DNA of 64,000 nt from NCBI GenBank assembly GCA_945881885.1, contig CAMCVI010000007.1, forward strand, positions 62,001 to 126,000, in the 5' to 3' direction. The notes beneath the pieces are model-generated. The model saw only the letters and a program-made list of their open reading frames with translations. It had not been told where the DNA came from and did not search any database. A program made the position numbers and the translations under genes. Each line of letters starts with the position of its first letter. Position 1 is the first letter of the stretch. This document shows positions 16,829 to 25,474 of this stretch, piece after piece. The DNA is from Chryseobacterium gleum. Its GTDB lineage: Bacteria > Bacteroidota > Bacteroidia > Flavobacteriales > Flavobacteriaceae.

Positions 16829-18607
16829 TTACATGCGTTCAGGAACGCTAATCCCTAATAATCCGAATGCGCTTTTAATTACTTGACTTACTGAATTTGA
16901 TAATTGTACTCTGAATATTTTTCTGTCTAAATTATCTTCCCCTAAAATCGACACATTTTGATAAAAGGAATTGAATTCTTTTACCAAATCGTAAGTATAA
17001 TTTGCCACTAATGCTGGACTGTGATTTTCAGCAGCACTTTGAATTACTTCAGGAAATAGCTGCACTTGTTTGATTAATTCTTTTTCTTTTTCGTGTAATT
17101 CAGAAAATGTTACTTCCATAGTGTAATCGAAAGTTGCTTTTCTTAATATCGATTGAATACGCGCATAAGTGTATTGAATAAACGGACCGGTATTTCCATT
17201 AAAATCTACTGATTCTTCTGGATTAAACATCATTTGTTTTTTTGGATCCACTTTTAACATATAATATTTTAAAGCTCCCAAACCAATTGTATTGTACAAA
17301 CTGGCTTTTTCTTCAACAGAATAACCGTCTAATTTACCTAAATCTTCTGAAATTTGTTGCGCTGTCGTAGTCATTTCCGCCATTAAATCATCGGCATCTA
17401 CAACAGTTCCTTCACGCGATTTCATTTTTCCAGAAGGCAATTCTACCATTCCGTAAGATAAATGGAATAAATTTTCAGCCCATTCATAACCTAATTTTTT
17501 CAGAATTAAAAACAATACTTTAAAATGGTAATCTTGCTCATTCCCAACGGTATAAACCATTCCGCCAATGTCTGAAAAATCTCTAACACGTTGAATAGCC
17601 GTTCCGATATCTTGCGTCATATAAACCGAAGTGCCATCTGAACGCAATACAATTTTTTCATCTAAGCCGTCTGCAGTTAAATCAATCCAAACTGAACCGT
17701 CTTCTTTTTTGAAGAAAACACCACGAGTTAAACCTTCTTCCACTACATCTTTTCCTAATAAATACGTATTACTTTCATAATAATAGCTATCAAAATCTAC
17801 TCCTAAATTTTTGTATGTTACTGCAAATCCATCGTAAACCCATTGGTTCATGGTTTTCCAAAGTTCGATGACTTCTGGTTTTCCATTTTCCCAATCTAAA
17901 AGCATTTGTTGGGCTTCTAAAATAAGGGGCGCTTGTTTTTTGGCTTCTTCTTCAGTTTTTCCTTGAGAAATTAATGATGCAATTTCAATTTTATAAGCTT
18001 TATCAAATTCTACATAAAAATTACCAACCAATTTATCGCCTTTTAAACCTGTTGAATTTGGTGTTTGTCCATTTCCGAATTTTTGCCAAGCCAACATCGA
18101 TTTACAAATATGAATTCCTCTGTCGTTAATAATTTGAGTTTTATATACTTTTTTTCCCGATGCTTTAATGATTTCAGCAACTGAATATCCTAATAAATTG
18201 TTTCTTATATGACCTAAATGCAGCGGTTTATTTGTATTTGGCGAAGAATATTCTACCATAACTGCTTTTTCACCTTCAGTTGGTGTTACAAAGCCGAAAG
18301 AATTATTATTTTTAATGCTATTGAAATAAGAAATATAATATTCATCTGAAATTACTAAATTTAAAAAACCTGCAACGACATTAAATTTCGAAACCTCAGC
18401 AACATTTTCTACTAAATAGTCACCTATTTTATTTCCTATTTCTATGGGATTCCCTTTAATTGCTTTTACCAACGGAAAAACCACCATAGTAATATCGCCT
18501 TCAAAATCTTTCTTAGTAGATTGAAATTCAACTTTTTCAATAGTAATTTGAAACAGTTTTTCAACGGCATTTTTTATAGGTTCGAAAAGAATTTCTTGTA
18601 ATAGCAT
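16829..18607 (-). CDS. argS: Arginyl-tRNA synthetase
   Basis: 592 residues, full length class I enzyme charging tRNA-Arg in the cytoplasm. It shows the N-terminal additional domain, the HIGH-type motif HLGH (130-133) in SSPNTNKPLHLGH, the variant KMSKS loop GKMKSREGT, and a C-terminal anticodon-binding domain with the helix YTYARIQSILRKA. The start MLLQEILFEPIKN is usual. A -7 box lies 22 bases upstream (18629-18636). The gene downstream, the SGNH pair, is on the same strand after a 63-base gap that contains a heptamer repeat. Confidence 0.97.
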   Translation of the reverse strand: MLLQEILFEPIKNAVEKLFQITIEKVEFQSTKKDFEGDITMVVFPLVKAIKGNPIEIGNKIGDYLVENVAEVSKFNVVAGFLNLVISDEYYISYFNSIKNNNSFGFVTPTEGEKAVMVEYSSPNTNKPLHLGHIRNNLLGYSVAEIIKASGKKVYKTQIINDRGIHICKSMLAWQKFGNGQTPNSTGLKGDKLVGNFYVEFDKAYKIEIASLISQGKTEEEAKKQAPLILEAQQMLLDWENGKPEVIELWKTMNQWVYDGFAVTYKNLGVDFDSYYYESNTYLLGKDVVEEGLTRGVFFKKEDGSVWIDLTADGLDEKIVLRSDGTSVYMTQDIGTAIQRVRDFSDIGGMVYTVGNEQDYHFKVLFLILKKLGYEWAENLFHLSYGMVELPSGKMKSREGTVVDADDLMAEMTTTAQQISEDLGKLDGYSVEEKASLYNTIGLGALKYYMLKVDPKKQMMFNPEESVDFNGNTGPFIQYTYARIQSILRKATFDYTMEVTFSELHEKEKELIKQVQLFPEVIQSAAENHSPALVANYTYDLVKEFNSFYQNVSILGEDNLDRKIFRVQLSNSVSQVIKSAFGLLGISVPERM

Positions 18608-18628
18608 AATCGTATTTTAAATAGCGTG

Positions 18629-18636
18629 CAAAGATA
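18629..18636 (-). promoter_or_regulatory. -7 box for argS
   Basis: On the minus strand this reads TATCTTTG, a perfect TAnnTTTG, 21 bases before the argS start. No -33 element is clear. Confidence 0.5.
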
Positions 18637-18785
18637 GAATTTTTAACCAATTGAAAAGTTCATTTGTAACAAAAATGCACAAATTTTGTCTAATGTGCAA
18701 AATTCGTATTTTGCGCTTTAATTACTCTACACTTTTTGGAAGAATAATAGCAGTAATTTATTCGTTCAAATCATTAAAAAAAATC

Positions 18786-21191
18786 ATGAAATTAAAACAC
18801 ATTTTATGCGCCTTAGTAGTTGTATTTTCAACAGTAAATTTGGTAGCCCAACAAAACAATCCAGGAATAATTAAAGGAAAAATTATTGACAAAACTTCAA
18901 ACGAACCAGTTGGTTTTTCAACGGTTAGCGTTTTAGAAGGTCCAAAAACAATTGCGACCATTTCTACAAAAGAAGACGGAAGCTTTGAAATAAAAAATTT
19001 AGAAGTGAAAAGCTATATTTTAAAGGTCAACTTTATTGGGTATATGGATGCCTCAAGAAAGATTACTTTGACTGAAGAAAACAAAGAAATTAATTTAGGA
19101 AATATCACTTTAGAGCAGAACGCTAATACTATTGAAACAGTTTCAATTATAAAAGAACGCTCAACAATTGAACAAAAAGCGGATAGAAAAGTAATAACTA
19201 TTGGTAAAGATTTAATTGCCTCAGGAACTACCGCATCTGAAATTTTTAATAATATACCAACCGTAAATATTGACCCACAAACGAAAGAATTAAGTTTACG
19301 AGGAAACAGCAATGTTAGAGTATTAATTGACGGAAAACCAACCAATATTGATGCCGGACAGCTATTACAACAAATCCCTTCTGCATCTATAAAACAAGTC
19401 GAGTTAATTACCAATCCTTCTTCAAAATACAATCCAGAAGGAAATAGCGGTATCATTAATATTATTTTAAATAAAAACACGCAAAAAGGATTTAACGGAA
19501 GTATAACTACCGGTTACACATTTGGAATTACACCAAAAACAAATCAGTCGTTGAACCTAAATTATAAAGTGGGAAAAGTAAATTTTTACACGAATTATGG
19601 CTTTAATCACGGAAGAAATAGAAGCTTTGGTTTTGTTGAAGCAGACCGTCCGAATTTAGAAAACCGACAAGATTTCAATTTTACCAATACCAACACCTCG
19701 CATTTGGCAAAAATTGGTGTAGATTATTACATTAATGATAACAATACTTTGTCGTTTTTTACAAACTGGAATATTGCGGATGGAAAAGGAAATGCCAATA
19801 CAAATATAAATTATTACAATAATACAACGTATGCAGATGATATTCAAACCAACACCAATAATAGTGGAAATATCACACAAACCTACGATTTAAACTTTAA
19901 ACATAATTTTAAGAAAAAAGGCGAATTGATTGAGTTTCAGGCAAATTGTGCCAAGACTTCAAACGAGGATCTTTCCTTTTTTAGAAACTATGGCGTATTA
20001 AGATTGAATGACATAGATAGCAAAACAAATTATGCCCAGTTTAATATTGATTATACAAATCCAATAGACGAGAACACAAAAATTGAAATGGGTTTTGAAA
20101 GCAGAATTCAAGATGGACAGAATAATTTTTATAATGAATCTTTAAACTTTTATGGCACTAATCCGTTTACTTTTAACAGAAACATCCATGCTTTTTATAC
20201 CAACTACAGCAAATCTTTTGGTAAATTTAGTGCGCAAGTTGGCGTTAGAATAGAAGAATATACTTTAAAAGCCAAATTTGAAAGAAATGAAAAAAATCCA
20301 AATTATTTTGAATCAACTTCGGTAGCAGACGAAATATTTACAGCGTATCCATCAGCTTACTTATCATATAAATTAGATGATAACAATACTTTTAATTTAA
20401 ACTATACCAGAAGAGTAGATCGACCTAGTATTGGACAAATAAACCCTATTAGAGAATGGACCACGCCTTTGCTAGAATCAAGAGGAAATCCGGCGTTAGA
20501 ACCACAATTTACGAATTCATTTGAAATTAATCACACCAAAATTTTCAGTCTGGGAAGTGTAACTTCTGCAGTATTTTACCGATTAATTAATGCTGAAATT
20601 TCGAGAGTTATTTTTCCAAATCCGTTAAACAACATTCAAAATATTATGTCATTTGATAATTTTGACAACAACAGTCAGTTGGGTGCTGAAATAAATGCCA
20701 ATTTAAAATTAACAAAATGGTGGTCAACCAACGCAAGTGCTGATGTGTATTACAAAACCGTACGTGGTACCGTTACAAACATCAACACCAACTTACCAGA
20801 AAATAAAGAAATAAACGTAACCACATTTAATACAAGATTAAACAACACTTTTACCGCTACAAAAAAATTACGCTTTAATTTATTTGGAATGTACAGAAGT
20901 CGCGATTTAGGATTGCAATATTTAAGAACACCGATGTACCGTGTAGATTTTGGTGCAAACTATAGCGTTTTAAGTGGAAAAGGAACCCTTTCTGCTAGAA
21001 TGAATGATATTTTTAGAACCCAATATTTTGGATTTAATGGTAACATTCCGTTTCGCCAAGACGGAGAATTTAGATTTGAAAGCCGCACTTTTTACGTAGG
21101 ATTCAATTACAATTTTGGAAGCGGCAAAAACAAAGAACTACAACGCAAACAACGTGAAAAAAACGAAACCCAAGGTGGTGGAATGTTTTAG
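18786..21191 (+). CDS. TonB-dependent receptor, CarboxypepD_reg-like plus outer membrane beta-barrel family
   Basis: 801 residues from ATG 18786, chosen because the next residues are a clean signal peptide (MKLKHILCALVVVFSTVNLVAQQ); a longer frame from 18651 would put 45 odd residues in front of it. A CarboxypepD-regulatory-like domain (about 28-105, GKIIDKTSNEPVGFSTV) leads to a TonB plug (about 130-230, with LRGNSNVRVLIDG) and a long barrel of the Bacteroidota 'outer membrane protein beta-barrel family'. It ends in a Lys/Arg/Glu-rich tail EQ-type extension (KNKELQRKQREKNETQGGG) instead of a final aromatic strand, as is common for this subfamily. The substrate is unknown. It converges on fabH. 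Confidence 0.9.
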   Translation: MKLKHILCALVVVFSTVNLVAQQNNPGIIKGKIIDKTSNEPVGFSTVSVLEGPKTIATISTKEDGSFEIKNLEVKSYILKVNFIGYMDASRKITLTEENKEINLGNITLEQNANTIETVSIIKERSTIEQKADRKVITIGKDLIASGTTASEIFNNIPTVNIDPQTKELSLRGNSNVRVLIDGKPTNIDAGQLLQQIPSASIKQVELITNPSSKYNPEGNSGIINIILNKNTQKGFNGSITTGYTFGITPKTNQSLNLNYKVGKVNFYTNYGFNHGRNRSFGFVEADRPNLENRQDFNFTNTNTSHLAKIGVDYYINDNNTLSFFTNWNIADGKGNANTNINYYNNTTYADDIQTNTNNSGNITQTYDLNFKHNFKKKGELIEFQANCAKTSNEDLSFFRNYGVLRLNDIDSKTNYAQFNIDYTNPIDENTKIEMGFESRIQDGQNNFYNESLNFYGTNPFTFNRNIHAFYTNYSKSFGKFSAQVGVRIEEYTLKAKFERNEKNPNYFESTSVADEIFTAYPSAYLSYKLDDNNTFNLNYTRRVDRPSIGQINPIREWTTPLLESRGNPALEPQFTNSFEINHTKIFSLGSVTSAVFYRLINAEISRVIFPNPLNNIQNIMSFDNFDNNSQLGAEINANLKLTKWWSTNASADVYYKTVRGTVTNINTNLPENKEINVTTFNTRLNNTFTATKKLRFNLFGMYRSRDLGLQYLRTPMYRVDFGANYSVLSGKGTLSARMNDIFRTQYFGFNGNIPFRQDGEFRFESRTFYVGFNYNFGSGKNKELQRKQREKNETQGGGMF

Positions 21192-21197
21192 ATGTTG

Positions 21198-21232
21198 GGT
21201 TTTGGCTTTGAGGCATAAGGTATAAGGTAAAA
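21198..21232. repeat. 7-base-period repeat between receptor stop and terminator
   Basis: Five 7-base units, all beginning GG or GC (GGTATAA, GGCATAA and variants), start right after the receptor stop (21189-21191) and run into the left arm of the terminator. Confidence 0.7.
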
Positions 21233-21263
21233 AAAGCGTTCAGAAATTCTGAACGCTTTTTTT
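21229..21263. terminator. Bidirectional terminator between receptor gene and fabH
   Basis: Arms 21229-21243 and 21249-21263 form a perfect 15-bp stem (core GCGTTCAG/CTGAACGC with A and T runs outside) and a 5-base loop. It serves both convergent genes. Confidence 0.9.
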
Positions 21264-21268
21264 AAACT

Positions 21269-21317
21269 CTATTTTCTATATTCTATATTCTATACTCTAT
21301 TTTCTATACTCTAAAAA
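21269..21317. repeat. Seven-unit 7-base repeat flush with fabH stop
   Basis: Seven consecutive units all starting CTA (CTATATT, CTATACT, CTATTTT and CTAAAAA) run without phase change from 21269 to 21317. The next base, 21318, is the first base of the fabH stop codon complement. This is the cleanest heptamer array in the window. Confidence 0.8.
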
Positions 21318-22325
21318 TCACCATCTAATTACCACGCTTCCCCAAGTAAAACCAGAGCCAAATGCTGCTAAAACAACTACATCGCCGCTTTTAATTTTAC
21401 CTTTTTCCCAAGCTTCTGTTAAAGCAATCGGAATAGATGCGGCGGTAGTATTTCCATAATTCATAATATTATTATACACTTGGTCGTCAGACAATTTAAA
21501 TTTCTGCTGAATAAACTGAGAAATTCTCAAGTTTGCTTGGTGTGGCACTAATAAATTAATGTCTGAAACTTGTAAATCATTGGCTTGTAAACCTTCGTTA
21601 ATGACTTCACTAAAACGAACTACCGCATTTTTAAATACAAATTGTCCGTTCATGTAAGGAAAGTAACTTTCGTCGTTTGGATCATTATCCGCAATAATAT
21701 CGGTAACCCAACGTTTGCCCATTCCTGGTGCAATAAGGGCTAATTCTTCTGCGTGTTGCCCTTCTGAGTGTAAATGTGTAGAAAGTATTCCTTTATTCAA
21801 ATCTTCTTCTCTTGATAGCACGGCTGCTCCTGCTCCATCTCCAAAAATGACAGAAACGCCACGTCCTTTATCAGACATATCTAATCCGGTGGAATGCACT
21901 TCGGAACCAATTACTAAAATATTTTTATACATCCCTGTTTTAATATATTGATCGGCAATTGAAATCGCATACACAAATCCAGAACATTGATTTCTAACAT
22001 CCAATGCACCAACAGTTTTTAAACCTAAATCGCGCTGCACTAACACACCAGGACCTGGAAAATAATAATCTGGTGAAAGTGTGGCAAAAATTACAAAATC
22101 AATATCTTCTTTAGCAACATTTGCTCGCTGTATAGCTATTTCTGCAGCTTTTACTCCCATAGAAGTTGTTGTATTTTCACCTCTAATGATATGACGACGT
22201 TCTTTTATTCCTGTTCTTTCTTGAATCCATTCGTCGTTGGTATCCATTATTTTGGATAAATCATCATTTGTTACAATGTTTTCTGGCACATAATAACCCA
22301 AGCCCGATATTTTTGAGTGGTACAT
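21318..22325 (-). CDS. fabH: 3-oxoacyl-ACP synthase III (FabH)
   Basis: 335 residues from ATG 22325. It condenses acetyl-CoA with malonyl-ACP to start fatty acid synthesis. The catalytic Cys114 lies in RNQCSGFVYA; the His and Asn of the triad are in LVPHQANLRI and NYGNTTAASIP; the glycine-rich end AAFGSGFTWGSVVIRW is typical. A longer frame starting TTG at 22346 is rejected because that TTG is part of the -7 box TAATTTTG (22344-22351). It is probably a single-gene transcript. Paralogues of fabH are common in flavobacteria, so this could be a specialised copy. Confidence 0.94.
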   Translation of the reverse strand: MYHSKISGLGYYVPENIVTNDDLSKIMDTNDEWIQERTGIKERRHIIRGENTTTSMGVKAAEIAIQRANVAKEDIDFVIFATLSPDYYFPGPGVLVQRDLGLKTVGALDVRNQCSGFVYAISIADQYIKTGMYKNILVIGSEVHSTGLDMSDKGRGVSVIFGDGAGAAVLSREEDLNKGILSTHLHSEGQHAEELALIAPGMGKRWVTDIIADNDPNDESYFPYMNGQFVFKNAVVRFSEVINEGLQANDLQVSDINLLVPHQANLRISQFIQQKFKLSDDQVYNNIMNYGNTTAASIPIALTEAWEKGKIKSGDVVVLAAFGSGFTWGSVVIRW

Positions 22326-22343
22326 TTTATTCGATTTATTAAG

Positions 22344-22351
22344 CAAAATTA
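22344..22351 (-). promoter_or_regulatory. -7 box for fabH
   Basis: On the minus strand this reads TAATTTTG, a perfect TAnnTTTG, 18 bases before ATG 22325. The implied transcript start excludes any start codon upstream. Confidence 0.55.
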
Positions 22352-22390
22352 AGAAAAAAATGCTATAATTTATTATTTATATTGTGGCAA

Positions 22391-23314
22391 TTATTCCTTA
22401 ATTTTAAGATTGATAATACTGTGTTTCTCAATTTTAAATTCTGACTCAAAAAAAACAAGTTGATTTTTAAATTTGGCTTCAATTAAATAATATTTCCCTT
22501 TGAAATAAGAAGAAACTACTTCAACTTGAAGATCAGATTTTTCTGCAATTTGCAATTGATTGGGATAAATTAACTGCGTTTTGCCATTTATTTCTATTTC
22601 ATTTACTTCTCCAAATAATGCAGCTGTGTAATGAAATTTAGGATGATTATATAATTCAAAAGGAGTAGCTTTTTCTAAAATGGTTGTGTCTTTCAAAACA
22701 ATAACTTCATCTGAAAATGACAACACATCATTAACATCGTGACTAGCAACTATTGTAGTTATTTGTTTTTCTTTTAAATATTGAAATATTTTTCTTCTTA
22801 ATTTGTTCTTTCTAAAATTATCAATGTGCGAAAATGGCTCATCTAGCAACAAAACTTCAGGCTCTTGCGCTAAAACTCTTGCCAACGCCACACGCTGCAT
22901 TTGTCCGCCACTTAAAAACTTGGCTTTTACGTGCTTAAATTCAGACATTTCTACTAAACTTAGCAATTCGTCTATTCGATTTTGCTTTTCTTTTGGATAA
23001 AAATTTGATAAAAATTTTCCTACGTTTTCACCAACTGTAATAAATGGCATTAAATCGAAATCTTGTGCCAAATATTTCATGAAAGGCATGCCTGGAACAA
23101 GATGAAATTTTGGTCCTAAAATAGGCTCTGATTTCCAAGAAAGATGGCTTGCATCGCAGTCATACAAACCGTATATTAATTTTAATAACGTGCTTTTACC
23201 ACAACCACTTTCGCCAATAATGGCTAATTGTTGCCCTTCATTTAATGTAAATGTAAGATTTTGTAAAATAATTTCTTCTTCATAAGAAAAAGACGGAATG
23301 GATACGTGAAGCAT
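22391..23314 (-). CDS. ABC transporter ATP-binding protein
   Basis: 307 residues. It has Walker A GESGCGKST (34-42), signature LSGGQMQR, Walker B LLLDEPFS and the H-loop ASHD. A C-terminal extension of about 90 residues (VEVVSSYFKGKYYLIE) resembles a TOBE-like regulatory fold, as in importers of the spermidine/iron type. No permease or binding protein lies next to it, so it is an orphan ATPase, and its partner and substrate cannot be named. It is divergent from htpG and 65 bases upstream of fabH on the same strand. Confidence 0.88.
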   Translation of the reverse strand: MLHVSIPSFSYEEEIILQNLTFTLNEGQQLAIIGESGCGKSTLLKLIYGLYDCDASHLSWKSEPILGPKFHLVPGMPFMKYLAQDFDLMPFITVGENVGKFLSNFYPKEKQNRIDELLSLVEMSEFKHVKAKFLSGGQMQRVALARVLAQEPEVLLLDEPFSHIDNFRKNKLRRKIFQYLKEKQITTIVASHDVNDVLSFSDEVIVLKDTTILEKATPFELYNHPKFHYTAALFGEVNEIEINGKTQLIYPNQLQIAEKSDLQVEVVSSYFKGKYYLIEAKFKNQLVFFESEFKIEKHSIINLKIKE

Positions 23315-23410
23315 TTGCTGATATTGAGAAAAAAAACTAAAAAAAACTGAAGTGTAAATGTATTAATTTATTAGCAACCAAAAAAATATTGAATTTGCAA
23401 TAAGTAAAAA

Positions 23411-23423
23411 TGTCAATTTGTCA
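23411..23423. promoter_or_regulatory. Direct repeat TGTCA-N3-TGTCA upstream of htpG
   Basis: Two TGTCA half-sites at 23411-23415 and 23419-23423 lie 68 to 80 bases before the htpG start. They may be an operator for heat-shock control; no known factor is assigned. Confidence 0.3.
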
Positions 23424-23446
23424 GCAAAAACAAAATTGGTACTTAA

Positions 23447-23460
23447 TTTGACTAGTCAAA
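23447..23460. promoter_or_regulatory. Perfect 14-bp palindrome upstream of htpG
   Basis: TTTGACTAGTCAAA is its own reverse complement and lies 30 bases before the htpG start, overlapping a weak -7-like TTAATTTG. The position fits a repressor site, but no regulator is identified. Confidence 0.4.
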
Positions 23461-23490
23461 ATCATTAAATTAATTTAAAATTTACATCAT

Positions 23491-25371
23491 ATGACATCAG
23501 GAAAAATTAATGTTTCAGTGGAGAATATTTTCCCATTGATTAAAAAATTTTTGTACAGCGATCACGAGATTTTTCTACGTGAATTAATTTCTAACGGAAC
23601 CGATGCCACTTTAAAATTAAAACATCTTACCAGCATTGGTGAAGCAAAAACGGAATACGGAAATCCGATTATAGAAATTAAAATTGACAAAGAAGGCAAA
23701 AAACTTCATTTTATCGACCAAGGTATTGGTATGACTTCAGACGAAGTTGAAAAATACATCAACCAATTGGCTTTTTCAGGAGCAGAAGAATTTTTAAACA
23801 AGTACGAAGACGCTGCTAAAGATTCTGGAATTATTGGACATTTTGGTTTGGGCTTTTATTCTGCTTTTATGGTAGCTTCAAAAGTAGAAATTTTCACAAA
23901 ATCTTTTAAAGACGAACCAGCTGCGCATTGGACTTGCGATGGAAGTCCAGAATTTACTTTAGAACCGCATGATAAAACCGATAGAGGAACTGAAATTGTA
24001 CTACACATTGCAGAAGATTCATTAGAGTTTTTAGAAGAATTTAAAATCCGTGAATTATTGACGAAGTACAATAAATTCATGCCTATTCCAATAAAATTTG
24101 GAACTAAAAAAGAAGCTTTACCAAAACCAGATGATGCTGGTGATGACTACAAACCTGAATATATTGACGTTGATAACATTATAAATAATCCAAATCCAGC
24201 TTGGACCAAACAACCAAGTGAATTGTCTGACGAAGACTATAAAAACTTTTATAGAGAATTATATCCTTCTCAGTTTGAAGAGCCATTATTTCACATTCAT
24301 TTAAATGTAGATTATCCGTTTAATTTAACTGGTATTTTATATTTTCCAAAATTAGGTTCTGATTTACAAATTCAGAAAGATAAAATTCAGTTGTATCAAA
24401 ATCAAGTTTATGTAACGGATAATGTGGAAGGCATTGTACCCGAATTTTTATTAATGCTTAAAGGCGTGGTAGATTCCCCAGATATTCCGTTAAATGTATC
24501 GCGTTCTGGTTTACAAGCAGATAGTAATGTAAAGAAAATTTCAAATTACATCACAAGAAAAGTAGCCGACAAATTGAAATCGTTGTTTACTGAAAACCGT
24601 GAGGATTTTGAAGCAAAATGGAATGATATTAAAATTGTTTTGGAATACGGAATGCTTTCTGAACCTAAATTTTATGAAAAATCTGGTGATTTTGTTTTGT
24701 ATCCAACAACAGCAAACAAACATCACACTTTGGCTGAATTAAAAGAAGCAACTAAAGATTTACAAACCGACAAAGATGGAAAATTAGTTATTTTATATGC
24801 TTCAAATAAAGAAACACAACACAGTTATATTGATATTGCCACAAGCAAAGGATACCAAGTATTACTTTTAGATTCTCCAATTGTATCGCATTTAATTCAG
24901 AAATTGGAAGCAGATAATGAAAATTTAACTTTTGCAAGAGTTGATGCGGATCATATTGATAAATTAATCAACAAAGAAGAAGTACAAATTTCTAAATTAT
25001 CAGATACTGAAATGGAAACCTTAAAAACATCTTTAGAAACTGTAATTCCTAAAGCTTATTCTGTTCAATTAGAATCATTAGACAGTGATGCTACGCCATT
25101 TATCATTACACAGCCTGAATTTATGCGTCGTATGAAAGAAATGAGTCAAAGCGGCGGCGGCGGCATGTTTGGAATGAGCAACATGCCAGAAATGTATAAT
25201 TTGGTGGTAAATGCCAATTCGGAGTTGGCAAGTTCAATCTTACAAGCTGATGAAGCAGCACAAAAAGAGTTGGTGAAAAACGCATTAGATTTAGCAAAAT
25301 TATCTCAAGGCTTATTAAAAGGAGAAGAACTAACTGCTTTTGTAAAAAGAAGTTTTGATACGCTAAAATAA
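23491..25371 (+). CDS. htpG: Molecular chaperone HtpG (Hsp90)
   Basis: 626 residues, full length. It is a cytoplasmic ATP-dependent chaperone. Visible are the N-terminal GHKL ATPase motifs (LISNGTDA, DQGIGMT, GHFGLGFYSAFMV), the middle domain motif LNVSRSGLQAD, and a C-terminal dimerisation region with a Met/Gly-rich stretch (SQSGGGGMFGMSNMPEM). The start MTSGKINVSVENIFPL matches flavobacterial HtpG. The upstream region carries a palindrome and a TGTCA direct repeat that may mediate stress control. A terminator follows 22 bases after the stop, so it is transcribed alone. Confidence 0.97.
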   Translation: MTSGKINVSVENIFPLIKKFLYSDHEIFLRELISNGTDATLKLKHLTSIGEAKTEYGNPIIEIKIDKEGKKLHFIDQGIGMTSDEVEKYINQLAFSGAEEFLNKYEDAAKDSGIIGHFGLGFYSAFMVASKVEIFTKSFKDEPAAHWTCDGSPEFTLEPHDKTDRGTEIVLHIAEDSLEFLEEFKIRELLTKYNKFMPIPIKFGTKKEALPKPDDAGDDYKPEYIDVDNIINNPNPAWTKQPSELSDEDYKNFYRELYPSQFEEPLFHIHLNVDYPFNLTGILYFPKLGSDLQIQKDKIQLYQNQVYVTDNVEGIVPEFLLMLKGVVDSPDIPLNVSRSGLQADSNVKKISNYITRKVADKLKSLFTENREDFEAKWNDIKIVLEYGMLSEPKFYEKSGDFVLYPTTANKHHTLAELKEATKDLQTDKDGKLVILYASNKETQHSYIDIATSKGYQVLLLDSPIVSHLIQKLEADNENLTFARVDADHIDKLINKEEVQISKLSDTEMETLKTSLETVIPKAYSVQLESLDSDATPFIITQPEFMRRMKEMSQSGGGGMFGMSNMPEMYNLVVNANSELASSILQADEAAQKELVKNALDLAKLSQGLLKGEELTAFVKRSFDTLK

Positions 25372-25393
25372 TATTTAAAACTAAATTATAAAT

Positions 25394-25429
25394 TCCTGAC
25401 AGTTAGTTTTTTCTGTCAGGATTTTTTTT
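25394..25429 (+). terminator. Terminator after htpG
   Basis: Arms 25394-25402 (TCCTGACAG) and 25413-25421 (CTGTCAGGA) with a 10-base loop and an 8-T tract. The arms are close to those of the terminator at 28811. Confidence 0.9.
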
Positions 25430-25474
25430 ATATTGCAGGTGAAAGTCGAATAATTATTATTTCAATACTCATAA

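Noticed and set aside
18651..18785. N-terminal extension of the TonB-dependent receptor from ATG 18651
   Set aside because: It would place 45 residues before a clear signal peptide; ATG 18786 is a better start.
21269..21317. CRISPR-like array
   Set aside because: Units are 7 bases with no spacers, and no cas genes are present.
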